Positions 51,887 to 62,600 of a DNA stretch of 64,000 nucleotides are shown piece after piece (position 1 is the first letter of the stretch; the number at the start of each line of letters is the position of its first letter). The DNA lies in assembly GCF_964058925.1 (NCBI RefSeq), contig NZ_OZ060366.1, positions 162,308-226,307 on the forward strand, in the 5' to 3' direction. This DNA is from Buchnera aphidicola (Tetraneura ulmi). GTDB taxonomy: Bacteria; Pseudomonadota; Gammaproteobacteria; Enterobacterales; Enterobacteriaceae. The notes below the pieces were generated by a model. The model had not been told where the DNA came from. It searched no databases and was given only the letters and a program-made list of their open reading frames with translations. A program made the position numbers and the translations under genes.

Positions 51887-52678
51887 TTAAATATTATTAA
51901 ATTCATAAGGTATTTTTTCTTTTTTTCTTTTTGTAAGAATTTTACAACCAGTTTTCGTTACTAGAATTGTATGTTCATATTGTGCGGATAAACTTTTGTC
52001 TTGTGTTTTTACCGTCCAATTATCTTTCATTAATTTTACATAAGATTTTCCTTCGTTTATCATTGGTTCAATTGTAAAGACCATATTTTCTTGCAATAGT
52101 GTATTTTGATATCTATTGTAATAATGTAATATTTGTGGTTCTTCGTGAAAATTTTTTCCTATTCCATGACCGCAATATTCTTTTACAATTGAAAATCCAC
52201 TTTTTTTAGTTTCTTGTTCTATAGTTTTTCCTATTATATTAATTGGTATCCCTGGTTTTATTTTTTTAAAAGTTAGATATAAACTTTTTTTTGTAATTTC
52301 GCATAATTTTTTTGCAGTTTCTTTAATTTTTCCGATAAAAAACATTTTTGATGTATCTCCATAATATCCATTTTTTAATATAGTAATATCAACATTCGCA
52401 ATATCCCCTTCTTTTAAGTATTGTTTTTTGTTAGGTATTCCATGGCAAACTACATCATTAATAGATATGCATATTGATTTTGGGTAACCTCGGTAACCTA
52501 GACAAGCAGGTATTGCATTTTGTTTTTCAATAATGTGTTTATGACAAATTTTATTTATTTTTTCTAAATTAGTATTTACGGTCATGTATTCTGAAATCAT
52601 TTCTAACACTTCACTAGCTAATTTACTAGAAATTTTTATTTTTTTAATTTCTTCTTGGTTTTTGATGTGTATTTTCAT
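51887..52678 (-). CDS. map: methionine aminopeptidase
   Basis: Removes N-terminal methionine from new proteins. It has 263 residues (E. coli 264). The five metal ligands are visible: Asp in NVDITI, Asp in GDTSKMF, His in CGHGIGKNFHEEP, Glu in TIEPMIN and Glu in QYEHTILV. It is divergent from rpsB, as in E. coli, and upstream of dapD on minus. Confidence 0.97.
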   Translation of the reverse strand: MKIHIKNQEEIKKIKISSKLASEVLEMISEYMTVNTNLEKINKICHKHIIEKQNAIPACLGYRGYPKSICISINDVVCHGIPNKKQYLKEGDIANVDITILKNGYYGDTSKMFFIGKIKETAKKLCEITKKSLYLTFKKIKPGIPINIIGKTIEQETKKSGFSIVKEYCGHGIGKNFHEEPQILHYYNRYQNTLLQENMVFTIEPMINEGKSYVKLMKDNWTVKTQDKSLSAQYEHTILVTKTGCKILTKRKKEKIPYEFNNI

Positions 52679-52782
52679 TGTTTTTGGTTTTATTTGAATA
52701 TAAAATCATTAATTTGATTTATTTTAAATTTACAAAATAATTTTAGAAATTAAATTGATTATAAGTATTAAAAATACTTACA

Positions 52783-52788
52783 TATAAT
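52783..52788 (+). promoter_or_regulatory. possible -10 element of the rpsB operon
   Basis: A perfect TATAAT stands at 52783-52788, 86 bp before the rpsB start. A good -35 is not seen at the right distance (TTGATT at 52755-52760 is 22 bp away). A 7-bp stem (AAGTATT AAA AATACTT, 52763-52779) lies just upstream. Weak call in AT-rich DNA. Confidence 0.25.
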
Positions 52789-52873
52789 TATGTATTAATC
52801 AATATCAATAAATGTTATTTATAGAATAATACAATTCTATAAAATTCAATTATTATTTTTTGGAGTAAATATT

Positions 52874-53575
52874 TTGATATTATCTATGAAAGATATGATT
52901 AAAGCAGGAGTTCATTTTGGGCACCAAACTAGATATTGGAATCCTAAAATGAAACCTTTTATTTATGGAACAAGAAATAAAGTACATATTATTAATCTTG
53001 AAAAAACATTACCAATGTTTCATACAGCAATGTTTGAGTTGAAGAAAATATTTTTAAAAAGCGGAAAAGTTCTATTTGTTGGAACTAAAAAAGCTGCTAG
53101 TAAAATTATTAAAAATTCGGCAATGAAAATGAATCAATATTATGTTAACCAACGTTGGTTAGGTGGTATGTTAACAAACTGGAAAACAGTACGTCAGTCA
53201 ATTAGTCGTTTAAAGAGTTTAGAACTTCAGTCAACAGATGGAACTTTTGAAAAATTAACTAAAAAAGAAGTGCTATTAAGAAGAAGAGAACTTCAAAAGT
53301 TAGAAAATAGTTTAGGAGGAATTAAGAATATTGGTGGATTACCAGACGCTTTATTCATAATAGATGCAGAACATGAAAGTATTGCTGTTAAAGAGGCAAA
53401 TAATTTAGGAATTCCTGTTTTTTCTATAGTTGATACTAATTCTAATCCAGATGGAATAGATTTTGTAATCCCTGGAAACGATGATTCTATTCGTTCTATT
53501 GATTTATATTTATCAACAATATTTAATTTTATTGAGAAAAATGTAAATTTAAATAAATCCAGTAATAAAATTTAA
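52874..53575 (+). CDS. rpsB: 30S ribosomal protein S2
   Basis: Essential 30S protein, 233 residues (E. coli 241). Family motifs [10 protein letters not shown]-like ([18 protein letters not shown]), [12 protein letters not shown] and [18 protein letters not shown] are strong. The start is not ATG: GGAG at 52862-52865 is 8 nt from TTG 52874 and 5 nt from ATT 52871 (which is where the E. coli ATG aligns), but 20 nt from the first ATG at 52886. I choose TTG. tsf follows 56 bp later, the universal pair. Confidence 0.95.
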   Translation: MILSMKDMIKAGVHFGHQTRYWNPKMKPFIYGTRNKVHIINLEKTLPMFHTAMFELKKIFLKSGKVLFVGTKKAASKIIKNSAMKMNQYYVNQRWLGGMLTNWKTVRQSISRLKSLELQSTDGTFEKLTKKEVLLRRRELQKLENSLGGIKNIGGLPDALFIIDAEHESIAVKEANNLGIPVFSIVDTNSNPDGIDFVIPGNDDSIRSIDLYLSTIFNFIEKNVNLNKSSNKI

Positions 53576-53631
53576 TAAAAAGATAATTTTTTTAAAAAAA
53601 ATACTTTTAAAACAAGTAAAGGATTTTAATT

Positions 53632-54435
53632 ATGGTTGTTAAAAATTTATTGAAATTAATTAAAGATTTAAGGAATAGAACAGGAGCAAGTTTGGTTGAA
53701 TGTAAAAAATCATTATTATTGTTCAATGGAGACATAGAATTAGCTATAGATCATTTAAGAAAATTAGGAATAGATCGTTCTTTAAACAAAAGTTCTAATT
53801 TGGCTTTAGAAGGATCTATTTTTTTATATAGAAAAAAAAATATTGCTGGTATTTTGGAATTAAATTGTGAAACGGATTTTGTATCTAAAAATAGACTTTT
53901 TGTTGACTTTGGAAATTTAATTGTAAAAACAGCAGTATTAGAACACATAAAAGATATTAATCAAATAATTAAAAAATTTGAAAAATTTAGATTAGAATTA
54001 ATTTCTAAATTTTCTGAAAACATTTTATTTCGTAAATTTTTTTTGTTAGAAGGTTTTGATGTTAGAGATTATTTACATTTGAATCGTATAGGAGTATTAG
54101 TTGATTTTAACAAATGTAATAAAAAACGTTTAGGTAAAGAAATTGCAATGCATATTACTGCTAGCAAGCCAAAATTTTTATCTAAGGATAGTGTACCATT
54201 CAGTATTTTTGATAGAGAACGAAAAATTCAATTTGATTTAGCAAGTTCTTTAGGGAAAAGTATAGAAATTACTAATAAGATTGTTTCTGGAAGAATGAAT
54301 AAATTTTTTAAAGAAATTGTTTTATTAGAGCAAAATTTTATTTTTGACGATCAGGTTACTGTAAGTGATTATTTAAATAAAAATAATAGTTTAATAAATT
54401 CTTTTGTTAGATTTGAAGTTGGAGATACTTATTAA
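53632..54435 (+). CDS. tsf: elongation factor Ts
   Basis: Nucleotide exchange factor for EF-Tu. It has 267 residues (E. coli 283). N-terminal UBA-like domain with RTGASLVECKKSL, core motif LELNCETDFVSKN, and the AMHITASKPKFL region are present. AAGGA precedes the ATG. The subdomain C and C-terminal part are shorter and A-rich. Part of the rpsB-tsf-pyrH-frr series. Confidence 0.96.
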   Translation: MVVKNLLKLIKDLRNRTGASLVECKKSLLLFNGDIELAIDHLRKLGIDRSLNKSSNLALEGSIFLYRKKNIAGILELNCETDFVSKNRLFVDFGNLIVKTAVLEHIKDINQIIKKFEKFRLELISKFSENILFRKFFLLEGFDVRDYLHLNRIGVLVDFNKCNKKRLGKEIAMHITASKPKFLSKDSVPFSIFDRERKIQFDLASSLGKSIEITNKIVSGRMNKFFKEIVLLEQNFIFDDQVTVSDYLNKNNSLINSFVRFEVGDTY

Positions 54436-54530
54436 AATAAAATTTTTTTTACATGCTTTTTTTATTTTTAATTTTCAAATTTTTAATTTATTAAGGAACA
54501 TTTTTTAAAATACTTGGAATTATAAAAGAT

Positions 54531-55262
54531 ATGTGTATTAAAAGGAAAAAACCTTTATATAATCGAATTTTGCTTAAAATTAGTGGTCAATCATTTCAAA
54601 AAAAAAATACAAGTATGTTTGGAATTGATATTCTTTCTATCAAAAGAATAGCTAGCGAAATTAAAGTTTTGTTAGAATGTGGAATAGAAATAGGAGTTTT
54701 GCTTGGAGGTGGAAATTTATTTAGAGGTTACGATTTAAAACAACGAGGATTAAGTAATGTAATATCCGATCAAATAGGAGTATTATCTACAGTAATAAAT
54801 AGTTTAGCTTTTAAAGATATTATTCAAAAACTATCTGTTAAGACTTGTTTAATGAGTTCTTTTCCAATTGGAAATATTACGGAAATTTATAATTATGAAA
54901 AAGCGATGGATTTGTTATCTAATAAATATGTAGTAATTTTTTCAGCTGGAATTGGAAACCCATTTTTTTCTACGGATTTAGCAGCTTGTTTGCGTGGCAT
55001 TGAAATTCAAGCTGATGTAGTATTAAAAGGTACTAAAGTAAATGGAATTTATAATTGTGATCCTGAAAAGCATTTGCCTTCTAAAATGTATAAATTGTTA
55101 AGTTATGATTTTTTATTGAAAAAAGAGTTAAAAATTATGGATATATCTGCTATTTGTTTAGCAAGGGATTATAAGATTCCTATTAGAGTTTTTAATATAA
55201 ATAAAATGGATTCTTTAATGAGAGTAGTTTTTGGAGAAAAGGAAGGAACTACCGTTATGTAA
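54531..55262 (+). CDS. pyrH: UMP kinase
   Basis: Phosphorylates UMP to UDP. It has 243 residues (E. coli 241). Amino-acid-kinase family motifs are LLKISGQSF, VLLGGGNLFRGYDL and FSAGIGNPFFSTDLAACLRG. In E. coli this enzyme is regulated by GTP and UTP. It is 95 bp after tsf and 50 bp before frr. Confidence 0.97.
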   Translation: MCIKRKKPLYNRILLKISGQSFQKKNTSMFGIDILSIKRIASEIKVLLECGIEIGVLLGGGNLFRGYDLKQRGLSNVISDQIGVLSTVINSLAFKDIIQKLSVKTCLMSSFPIGNITEIYNYEKAMDLLSNKYVVIFSAGIGNPFFSTDLAACLRGIEIQADVVLKGTKVNGIYNCDPEKHLPSKMYKLLSYDFLLKKELKIMDISAICLARDYKIPIRVFNINKMDSLMRVVFGEKEGTTVM

Positions 55263-55312
55263 TGTTCTTTTTTTGAATAATTTCTATACATGAATAATAG
55301 ATTGGTGAAATT

Positions 55313-55870
55313 ATGTTAGTTAATTTTCAACAAAATGCTAAAGTTAGAATGGATCAAACAGTTAAATTTTTGGAAATTAGTATTTCTAAAATAAGAACAG
55401 GAAGAGCATCTCCAAAAATATTAGAAAATATTTTTATTAAATATTTTGGTATTAAAACCCCTTTAAAAAAAATAGCAAATATTGTTTTAGAAGATTTTTC
55501 AACATTAAAAATAAACGTTTTTGATAGTAATATATTAAATGAAGTTCAAAAATCTATCATTAATTCTAATTTAGGATTGAATCCAATTAAATTTGCTAAT
55601 TTTATTCGTGTGAAATTTCCTTCTTTAACTGAAGAACGTAGAAAAAATTTAGTTAAATTAGTTCGTTCTGAGATTGAATCGAGTAAAGTTTCTATTCGTT
55701 CTATTCGTCGTGATTGCAAAGACAAATTAAAAATTTTTTTAAAAAAAAATATGATCAATAAGGATACAGAACGTATTTACAATAATGAAATCCAAAAGAT
55801 TACTGATATATATATAAAAAAAATCGATTCAATTGCATCTTTAAAAGAAATAGAGTTATCAAAATTTTAA
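55313..55870 (+). CDS. frr: ribosome recycling factor
   Basis: Splits post-termination ribosomes together with EF-G. It has 185 residues, the E. coli length. Conserved segments are ISKIRTGRASPKILENI and the SLTEERRKNLVKLVRSEIESSKVSIRSIRRD helix region. The frame is intact through A-rich codons near 55741. Downstream is a 779-bp gene-free spacer where dxr and uppS would be expected. Confidence 0.97.
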   Translation: MLVNFQQNAKVRMDQTVKFLEISISKIRTGRASPKILENIFIKYFGIKTPLKKIANIVLEDFSTLKINVFDSNILNEVQKSIINSNLGLNPIKFANFIRVKFPSLTEERRKNLVKLVRSEIESSKVSIRSIRRDCKDKLKIFLKKNMINKDTERIYNNEIQKITDIYIKKIDSIASLKEIELSKF

Positions 55871-56649
55871 TTTTTTATTAATTTAATTTTTTAGATTGTT
55901 TTTTAAAAAATTTTATTTTTTTGAAATAAGTACAAAGAATAGTTATTTTTTAATGGTTTTTATTTATTTTTTGTTTGTATACTAGATGGTTCCATCCACA
56001 CTCGTATTTTTATAAAAATACAAGTGTGGATGGAACCATCTACCATGAAAGAAAATATTTTAGTATTTTTAAAATTAATATTTTTTAAATTTTATTTTTT
56101 TTAAAAATATTTTTTTTAATATTTTTAGTTTATAAGTTTTTTATTCTAAAAAAAGTTTTTTTTAAATTAAAAAAATATTTAAGTGAAAATATTTAATTAT
56201 AAAAAAAATATTTAATATAATTTATAAAATTATATCTATAATAAATATTTTAACAAAGATAGTTTAGATCTTGTTCTTTTAGAAAGGATTAGAATATTCT
56301 AATAATTTATCAAGAAAAATTTTTAAATGTTTAAAACAGATAGATTGAGTAAATAAAATTTAAGTAAATATTTTTATATTATTAATTTTAGAATTTAATA
56401 ATATTAACTTTGAATTTTAAAAAAAATATATATTAAAAAAAATAATTTATAAAAAATAATATTTTTTTATAATTTTTTATATAGATATTAATATTTTAAA
56501 TGTATAAAATATTTTTAGAAATTTTATTTAAAAGTAAAATTTTTGGATGTCTAAATTAATCAATTTTTTTGATATTTTGAAATTTTATAAAAAGACAATA
56601 TTTTTTATTAATTGTATTTTATTAATTGTATTAATAGAAGAATATAAAA
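55871..56649. other. frr-bamA spacer, eroded, with a large palindrome
   Basis: 779 bp without a gene, the longest gap in the window. In the gene order I know, dxr and uppS lie between frr and bamA, so this looks like their erosion scar; no coding remnant is recognised. It contains the 60-bp palindrome at 55983-56042, and otherwise only AT runs. Confidence 0.6.
55983..56042. repeat. 60-bp near-perfect palindrome
   Basis: Positions 55983-56012 and 56013-56042 are reverse complements in 29 of 30 pairs; the one mismatch is C56003 against A56022. The outer 20 bp of each arm are much richer in G and C than the flanks and each contains a small inner repeat, GATGG-TT-CCATC on the left and GATGG-AA-CCATC on the right. 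The centre is A/T only (TTTTTATAAAAA). It lies 113 bp after frr. No U-tract follows on either strand, so it is not a classical terminator. Confidence 0.9.
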
Positions 56650-59088
56650 ATGATTATAAGAAAAATTTTTTTTTTTATCTTTATGATTTTATTTAGCAGA
56701 GCAGTACAAGCAGATAAAGAATTATTGGATAAAAAAGTTCAATATAAAGGATTGAATCGTATACCAATTAGTATAATTTCAAAATTTAGTAAATTAAATT
56801 CTGGTTCTTTAGTTTCTAACAATAAAGTTGAAAATTTTGTAAAAAAATTATCATCTACTAATAATTTTGTTAAAATTATTTTAGAAAAACATAAAAATTC
56901 TGTATTTTTAAATTTTATAGAACGACCTATAGTATCAAAAATAGAAATAATAAGTAATAAATTGAATAATAATAAGAATCTTAAAAAAATATTAAAAAAT
57001 TTAAAAATAGAAAGAGGAAAACTTTTTAATAAAATTAATATTGATATTTTAAAAAAAAAAATAAAAAATGGATTTTTTAAAATTGGTAGATTTGATAATC
57101 TTATCCATGTTTCTTCGTTTTTAACTAGATCAAATAAAATTCACTTAAAGATTTATGTAAATCAAGGAAATTTTTATCAACTAAAGACTGTTAAAGTTAT
57201 AGGTTGTAAAAAAGTATCAATAAATAAAATAAAATCATTTTTTTTAAAGGATAGAAAACCATCATTTTTAAATCTTTTTAGAGATCATTATTTTCACCCT
57301 AAAAAATTACAACAAGATTTAAAAAAAATAAAGGATTATTATTTATCTTTAGGTTTTTCTGATTTTTCTGTAAGATTTATTAAAGTACATATTTGTAAAA
57401 AATTCAAGACTATACATGTCTTAGTTAGTTTTAATGAAGGAAAACAATATTTTTTAGAAAAAGTATTGATCGAAGGAAATATTTTAAATAATATCTTTGA
57501 AGAAGATAAAAAAAAATATATTTCTTTAAATTCTTTTTTTAATTTTAGTCGTTTAGAAAAGCTTAGAAAAATTATTCTCAAAAAATATCATAATCTTGGT
57601 TATGAACATTCTAATGTTTGTATTTATCCAATTTTTGATAAGAAAAATAAAAAAGTTCGAGTACGTATAAAAATAAATCCAAAAAAACGTTATTTTGTAC
57701 ATAGAATATATTTTAAAGGAAATAAATATACAAAAGATTCAATCTTAAGAAATCAAATTGATATTTTAGAAGGTGATATATTTAGAAAAAAATTTTTTTA
57801 TAATTCAATTAAAAAAATAAAAGATACTCAGTTTTTTGATGATGTTAATGTAAAATATAAACTATTATCAGGAAATAAATCTAATCAAGTAGACTTAATT
57901 TATTTTGTTAAAGAAAAGAATACTGGAACGTTAAATTTTAATTCTGGTTATGGTATGGAAACTGGTATTAGTTTAAATTTTTCAATGTCTGATAAAAATT
58001 GGTTAGGGACTGGGAAAGAATATAAAATTAATACCTTTAGTAATGATAACAAAATATATGAAGATTTATCTTTTGTATACCCTTATTTTAATTCTTATAA
58101 TACTATTTTTTCTAATCTAATTTTTCATGATCGAATAAAAGGAGATTATTCTGAACTATTTCGTTATACCGACGAAAATTATGGAATGCATTCTGATTTG
58201 AATTTTAACGTAAATAATAATAAATTCAATTTTTGTTTTAGTTATATACACAATGTATTGACAGATATAAAAAATCATATTTCTGTAATGAAATATTTAT
58301 CATCTTTAAAAAGTTTTACCACGAATGGTTATAAACATATTTATCAGAAAATAGACGATTTTATTATTGAATATAAGTGGGAAAATTTTAATTCTGTTCC
58401 AACTCGACTTGCTTTAAAATCTAATTTTTTAACATCTAAACATAAAATGATTTTATCTGGAAAATTTACCCTACCAGGTTCAGATAATAGTTTTTATAAA
58501 ATATTATTAGACGATTATGAATCTGTTTCAGTCAATAGAAGAGAAAATTTTAAATTGTCGTTACGTTCACATATCGGGTTTGGAAACACTTTTTTTGGAA
58601 AAAGAGAAATGCCATTTTACGAAAATTTTTATGCAGGTGGTTCTCATTCAGTTCGTGGTTTTATATTAAACAGTGTTGGTCCAAAATCTATTTATTATAA
58701 TAAAGAAAATATTTCTTGTATGGGTACACATAGAAATGATATTTGTAAATATGATAAATATATAGGAGGAAATGGAATGATAATTACAAATATGGATTTG
58801 TTTTTACCAAATAAATTGTTTTTCAAAACAATAAAAGATAAATTTAGATCTTCTATTTTTTTAGATTCTGGGGTGGTTTGGGATTCTAATTGGCAACATA
58901 ATCTAGAATTAGATTCTTCAGAATTTTTTGATTTTAGCAATCCTAATATAATTTATGCTTCTAGTGGAATATCATATAGCTGGTTTTCATCTTTAGGAAA
59001 AATATCTATTTCATATGCATTTCCTATTGGAAAATATGATTCATACAAAATAGAGAGATTGCAAATCAATATTGGTAATATTGAATAA
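56650..59088 (+). CDS. bamA: outer membrane assembly factor BamA
   Basis: Outer-membrane barrel that inserts other barrels. It has 812 residues (E. coli 810). A signal peptide (MIIRKIFFFIFMILFSRAVQA, then DKE) is followed by five POTRA domains (to about 420) and a 16-strand barrel with the family motif YAGGSHSVRGF. The loop motif and barrel are diverged but in frame. The last residues are NIGNIE, where E. coli has NIGKTW: the terminal aromatic of the C-terminal strand signal is missing. fabZ follows; skp, lpxD, lpxA and lpxB, which neighbour it in E. coli, are absent. Confidence 0.95.
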   Translation: MIIRKIFFFIFMILFSRAVQADKELLDKKVQYKGLNRIPISIISKFSKLNSGSLVSNNKVENFVKKLSSTNNFVKIILEKHKNSVFLNFIERPIVSKIEIISNKLNNNKNLKKILKNLKIERGKLFNKINIDILKKKIKNGFFKIGRFDNLIHVSSFLTRSNKIHLKIYVNQGNFYQLKTVKVIGCKKVSINKIKSFFLKDRKPSFLNLFRDHYFHPKKLQQDLKKIKDYYLSLGFSDFSVRFIKVHICKKFKTIHVLVSFNEGKQYFLEKVLIEGNILNNIFEEDKKKYISLNSFFNFSRLEKLRKIILKKYHNLGYEHSNVCIYPIFDKKNKKVRVRIKINPKKRYFVHRIYFKGNKYTKDSILRNQIDILEGDIFRKKFFYNSIKKIKDTQFFDDVNVKYKLLSGNKSNQVDLIYFVKEKNTGTLNFNSGYGMETGISLNFSMSDKNWLGTGKEYKINTFSNDNKIYEDLSFVYPYFNSYNTIFSNLIFHDRIKGDYSELFRYTDENYGMHSDLNFNVNNNKFNFCFSYIHNVLTDIKNHISVMKYLSSLKSFTTNGYKHIYQKIDDFIIEYKWENFNSVPTRLALKSNFLTSKHKMILSGKFTLPGSDNSFYKILLDDYESVSVNRRENFKLSLRSHIGFGNTFFGKREMPFYENFYAGGSHSVRGFILNSVGPKSIYYNKENISCMGTHRNDICKYDKYIGGNGMIITNMDLFLPNKLFFKTIKDKFRSSIFLDSGVVWDSNWQHNLELDSSEFFDFSNPNIIYASSGISYSWFSSLGKISISYAFPIGKYDSYKIERLQINIGNIE

Positions 59089-59146
59089 TATAAATTATAT
59101 TTTTTATGTAAATAAATTTTCATTTTTTTTTGAGATACATGGTTTT

Positions 59147-59602
59147 ATGAAAAATAAGAAGATTTATTCTAGAAATGAAAATATTTTAGATTTATTAGTT
59201 CACAGACATCCATTTTTATTTGTTGATAAAATTTTAAAATTTAAAAAAAATCAACTTTTAATTGCAAAAAAAACCATTTTTTCCAACGAACCTTTCTTTA
59301 AAGGTCATTTCCCTCAAAGAAAGATTTTTCCTGGTGTTTTGATATTAGAATCAATTGCTCAAGTAGCGAATATATTTATATGTAAAAACAAAGAAAACCC
59401 TTTTGTTAAAAGTATATATTATTTATTATCGGTAAAAAACGCTAGATTTAAAAAATTTGTATTACCTGGAGACGAGATTATCATTACTGTTTTTTTTAAA
59501 AAAGAAATTAAAAATTTTTTTTGGTTTGATGGTGTTGTAAAAGTTAAAAATATTACGGTTTGTACTTCTACTATTATATGTGGAAAAGATAGATTTTCTT
59601 GA
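59147..59602 (+). CDS. fabZ: 3-hydroxyacyl-[acyl-carrier-protein] dehydratase FabZ
   Basis: Dehydrates 3-hydroxyacyl-ACP in fatty-acid elongation. From the ATG at 59147 (MKNKKIYSRNENILDLL) it has 151 residues, exactly the E. coli length. A longer frame from 59072 would overlap bamA and is rejected. The active site is kept: His in GHFPQRKIFPGVL and Glu in LESIAQ. The other genes of this pathway are not in the window. Confidence 0.95.
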   Translation: MKNKKIYSRNENILDLLVHRHPFLFVDKILKFKKNQLLIAKKTIFSNEPFFKGHFPQRKIFPGVLILESIAQVANIFICKNKENPFVKSIYYLLSVKNARFKKFVLPGDEIIITVFFKKEIKNFFWFDGVVKVKNITVCTSTIICGKDRFS

Positions 59603-59667
59603 ACATTTTTGTTTTTTAAGCAATTAAAGATATATTTTTTTTAACGTTTATATAAAGTAGGTAATAG

Positions 59668-62600
59668 ATGATTGATAGTCAGTTTATTCATTTACGTATT
59701 CATAGTGACTATTCATTGTTTGATGGAATTTGTAAACCTAAAGAATTAGTTCGACATGCATTTAAATTAGGTTTTCCAGCAATTACAATTACAGATTTAA
59801 ATAATTTGTTTGGAATAGTAAAATTTTATAAAGAATCTAATAAATTAGGAATAAAACCGATTATAGGAGTTGATTGTACAATACAATCTTGTTTTATAAA
59901 TGGTAATGATAATTTTTCAAAATTAACATTATTAGCAAAAAATAATGAAGGATATAAAAATTTAATTATTTTAATTTCTAAGTCGTATAAAAATAGAGAT
60001 ACAAAGTTAAAGATTGGTGTTTTTATAAAACAAAAATGGTTATTAAAATATAAACGAGGGTTAATTATCCTATCAGGAGGTTGTTTTGGAGATTTTGGTA
60101 TAAATATAATTAAAGAAAATTTTAGTTGTTTTAAAGAATGTATTGAATTTTATAAAAGATATTTTCCTAATTCTTTTTATATTGAACTAAATAGGTTAGG
60201 GTTTTATGATGAAAAAAAATATTTAGAAATTGCTGTTAATACAGCAATTTCAGAAAAATTACCAGTAGTTGCAACAAATTTTTGTTGTTTCCTTTATAAA
60301 AAAGATTTTTATGAACATACAGTACGTGTTTCAATCAATCAAGGGTTATCTATAAATGATTCTAATTTTTTGAATAAATATACAAACAATCAGTATTTGA
60401 AAACTAATAAAGAAATGAATGAATTGTTTTCTGATATTCCAGAATCAATTCATAATACGTTAGAAATTGCTAAAAGATGTAATGTATTTTTAAAGTTAGG
60501 AAATAGATTTCTTCCTAATTTTTTCACAGGTTCATTAAGTACAAGTAATTTTTTAGTTTCTAAATCGAAAAAAGGGTTAGAAAAACGATTGAAAAAAAAT
60601 TTTCCTAATGAAAAAACTAGATCTAGAATTCGTTTTAAATACGATAAACGTTTATCGTTAGAATTAAAAATTATTAATTCGATGGGGTTTTCAGGTTATT
60701 TTTTGATTGTTATGGAATTTATAGAATGGGCAAAGAAAAATAAAATTCCAGTTGGTCCAGGACGAGGATCAGGAGCAGGATCGCTTGTTGCATATTGTTT
60801 GTCTATTACAGAATTAGATCCTTTATTATTTAATTTATTGTTTGAACGTTTTTTGAATATGGATAGGGTTTCATTACCAGATTTTGATATAGATTTTTGT
60901 ATGAAAAAGCGAGATCGGGTAATTGAACATGTATCAAATTTATATGGTCAAGAATCAGTTTCTCAAATCATTACTTTTGGTACTATGACTGCTAAAGCAG
61001 TTATTAGAGATGTTGGACGAGCTTTAGGGTATAATTATGGATTTGTTAATAGTATTTCTAAAAAAATCCCTTTAGATCCAGGAATTACATTAAAAAAAGC
61101 ATTGTCTATTAATAATGAATTACTATCAATGTATAACAGTAATGAGAATGTTAAAAAAGTAATAGATTTGTCTAAAAAATTAGAAGGAGTAACTAGAAAC
61201 GTTGGAAAACATGCTGGTGGCGTGGTTATATCTCCAAAAAGAATAATTAATTTTTCTCCTTTATATTATGACGAATCAGGTAATAATCAAATTACTCAAT
61301 TTGATAAAGACGATATCGAGAGTGTTGGTTTAGTTAAATTTGATTTTTTAGGTTTAAAAACTTTGACTGTTATTGATTATGCAGTAAGAATGATTAATAA
61401 AATAAAAAAAATAGAAAATAAACCTTTGTTAAATATTAATGATATTAATTTAAATGAAGTTGAATGTTACAATTTTTTACAAACAGCTGAAACTACAGGA
61501 ATATTTCAATTAGAATCGAAAGGTATGAAAGATTTGATAAAACGATTAAAACCAGATTCATTTGAAGATATTATTTCTTTAATTGCTTTATTTCGTCCAG
61601 GACCATTACAATCTGGAATGGTTGATAATTTTATTGCTAGAAAACATGGATTAGAGAAAATTTTTTACCCAGATAAAAAATGGCAACATATTTCTTTAAA
61701 ATTAATATTAGATTCTACTTATGGAATTATTTTATATCAAGAACAAGTGATGCAAATTGCGCAAGTTTTAGCTGGATATACACTGTCTCAAGCTGATATT
61801 TTACGACGAGCTATGGGAAAAAAAAAACCGGAAGAAATGGTCAAACAAAGATCAATTTTTAAGAAAGGAGCCAGAAAAAATAATATAAATCCAAGTTTAT
61901 CAATTAAAATTTTTGATTTATTAGAAAAATTTTCAGGTTATGGATTTAACAAATCACATTCAGCAGCATATGCACTTTTATCTTATCAAACTTTATGGTT
62001 AAAGGTTAATTATCCGTTAGAATTTTTTTCTTCAATATTAACAGAAGAAATAGATAATACTAGAAAAATTTCTTTTATTATTAAAGAAATAATTCGAATG
62101 AAAATAAATTTTTTATCTCCTAATATTAATTTAAGTAAATATGGTTGTTTTGTTAGTAAAAATAGAAAAATAATATTAGGTCTTGGTATGATCAAGGGAA
62201 TAGGAAAAAGTATTATTTCATCTATTTTAGAAAACAGAAAGAAAAAAGGAATTTTTTTAGATTTTTTTGATTTATGTGTTCGAATTGGTCATAAAAAATT
62301 AACTCGTACAGTATTATTAAAATTGATTAAAGCTGGTTCTTTAGACATTTTTAAATTAGATCGTGATGTTTTAGTGAATATGTTGCCTAAAATTATAAAG
62401 TTATCTCGTCAATATTTGATTGAGAAACAAACTCATCAGAATCTTATTTTTAATAGTTCTAGAACAAAACTAATGGAACAAATAAAAAATGAATCTATTC
62501 TTTATAAAAATGTAATTTGGACTAATTTAGATAAATTAATTTTTGAAAAAGATGTTTTTGGTTTTTATTTAAGTAGTCATCCGATTTATATATATATAAA

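Noticed and set aside
59072-59146. Longer fabZ start overlapping bamA
   Set aside because: Would add 25 residues without family support and overlap the bamA end; ATG 59147 gives the exact family length.
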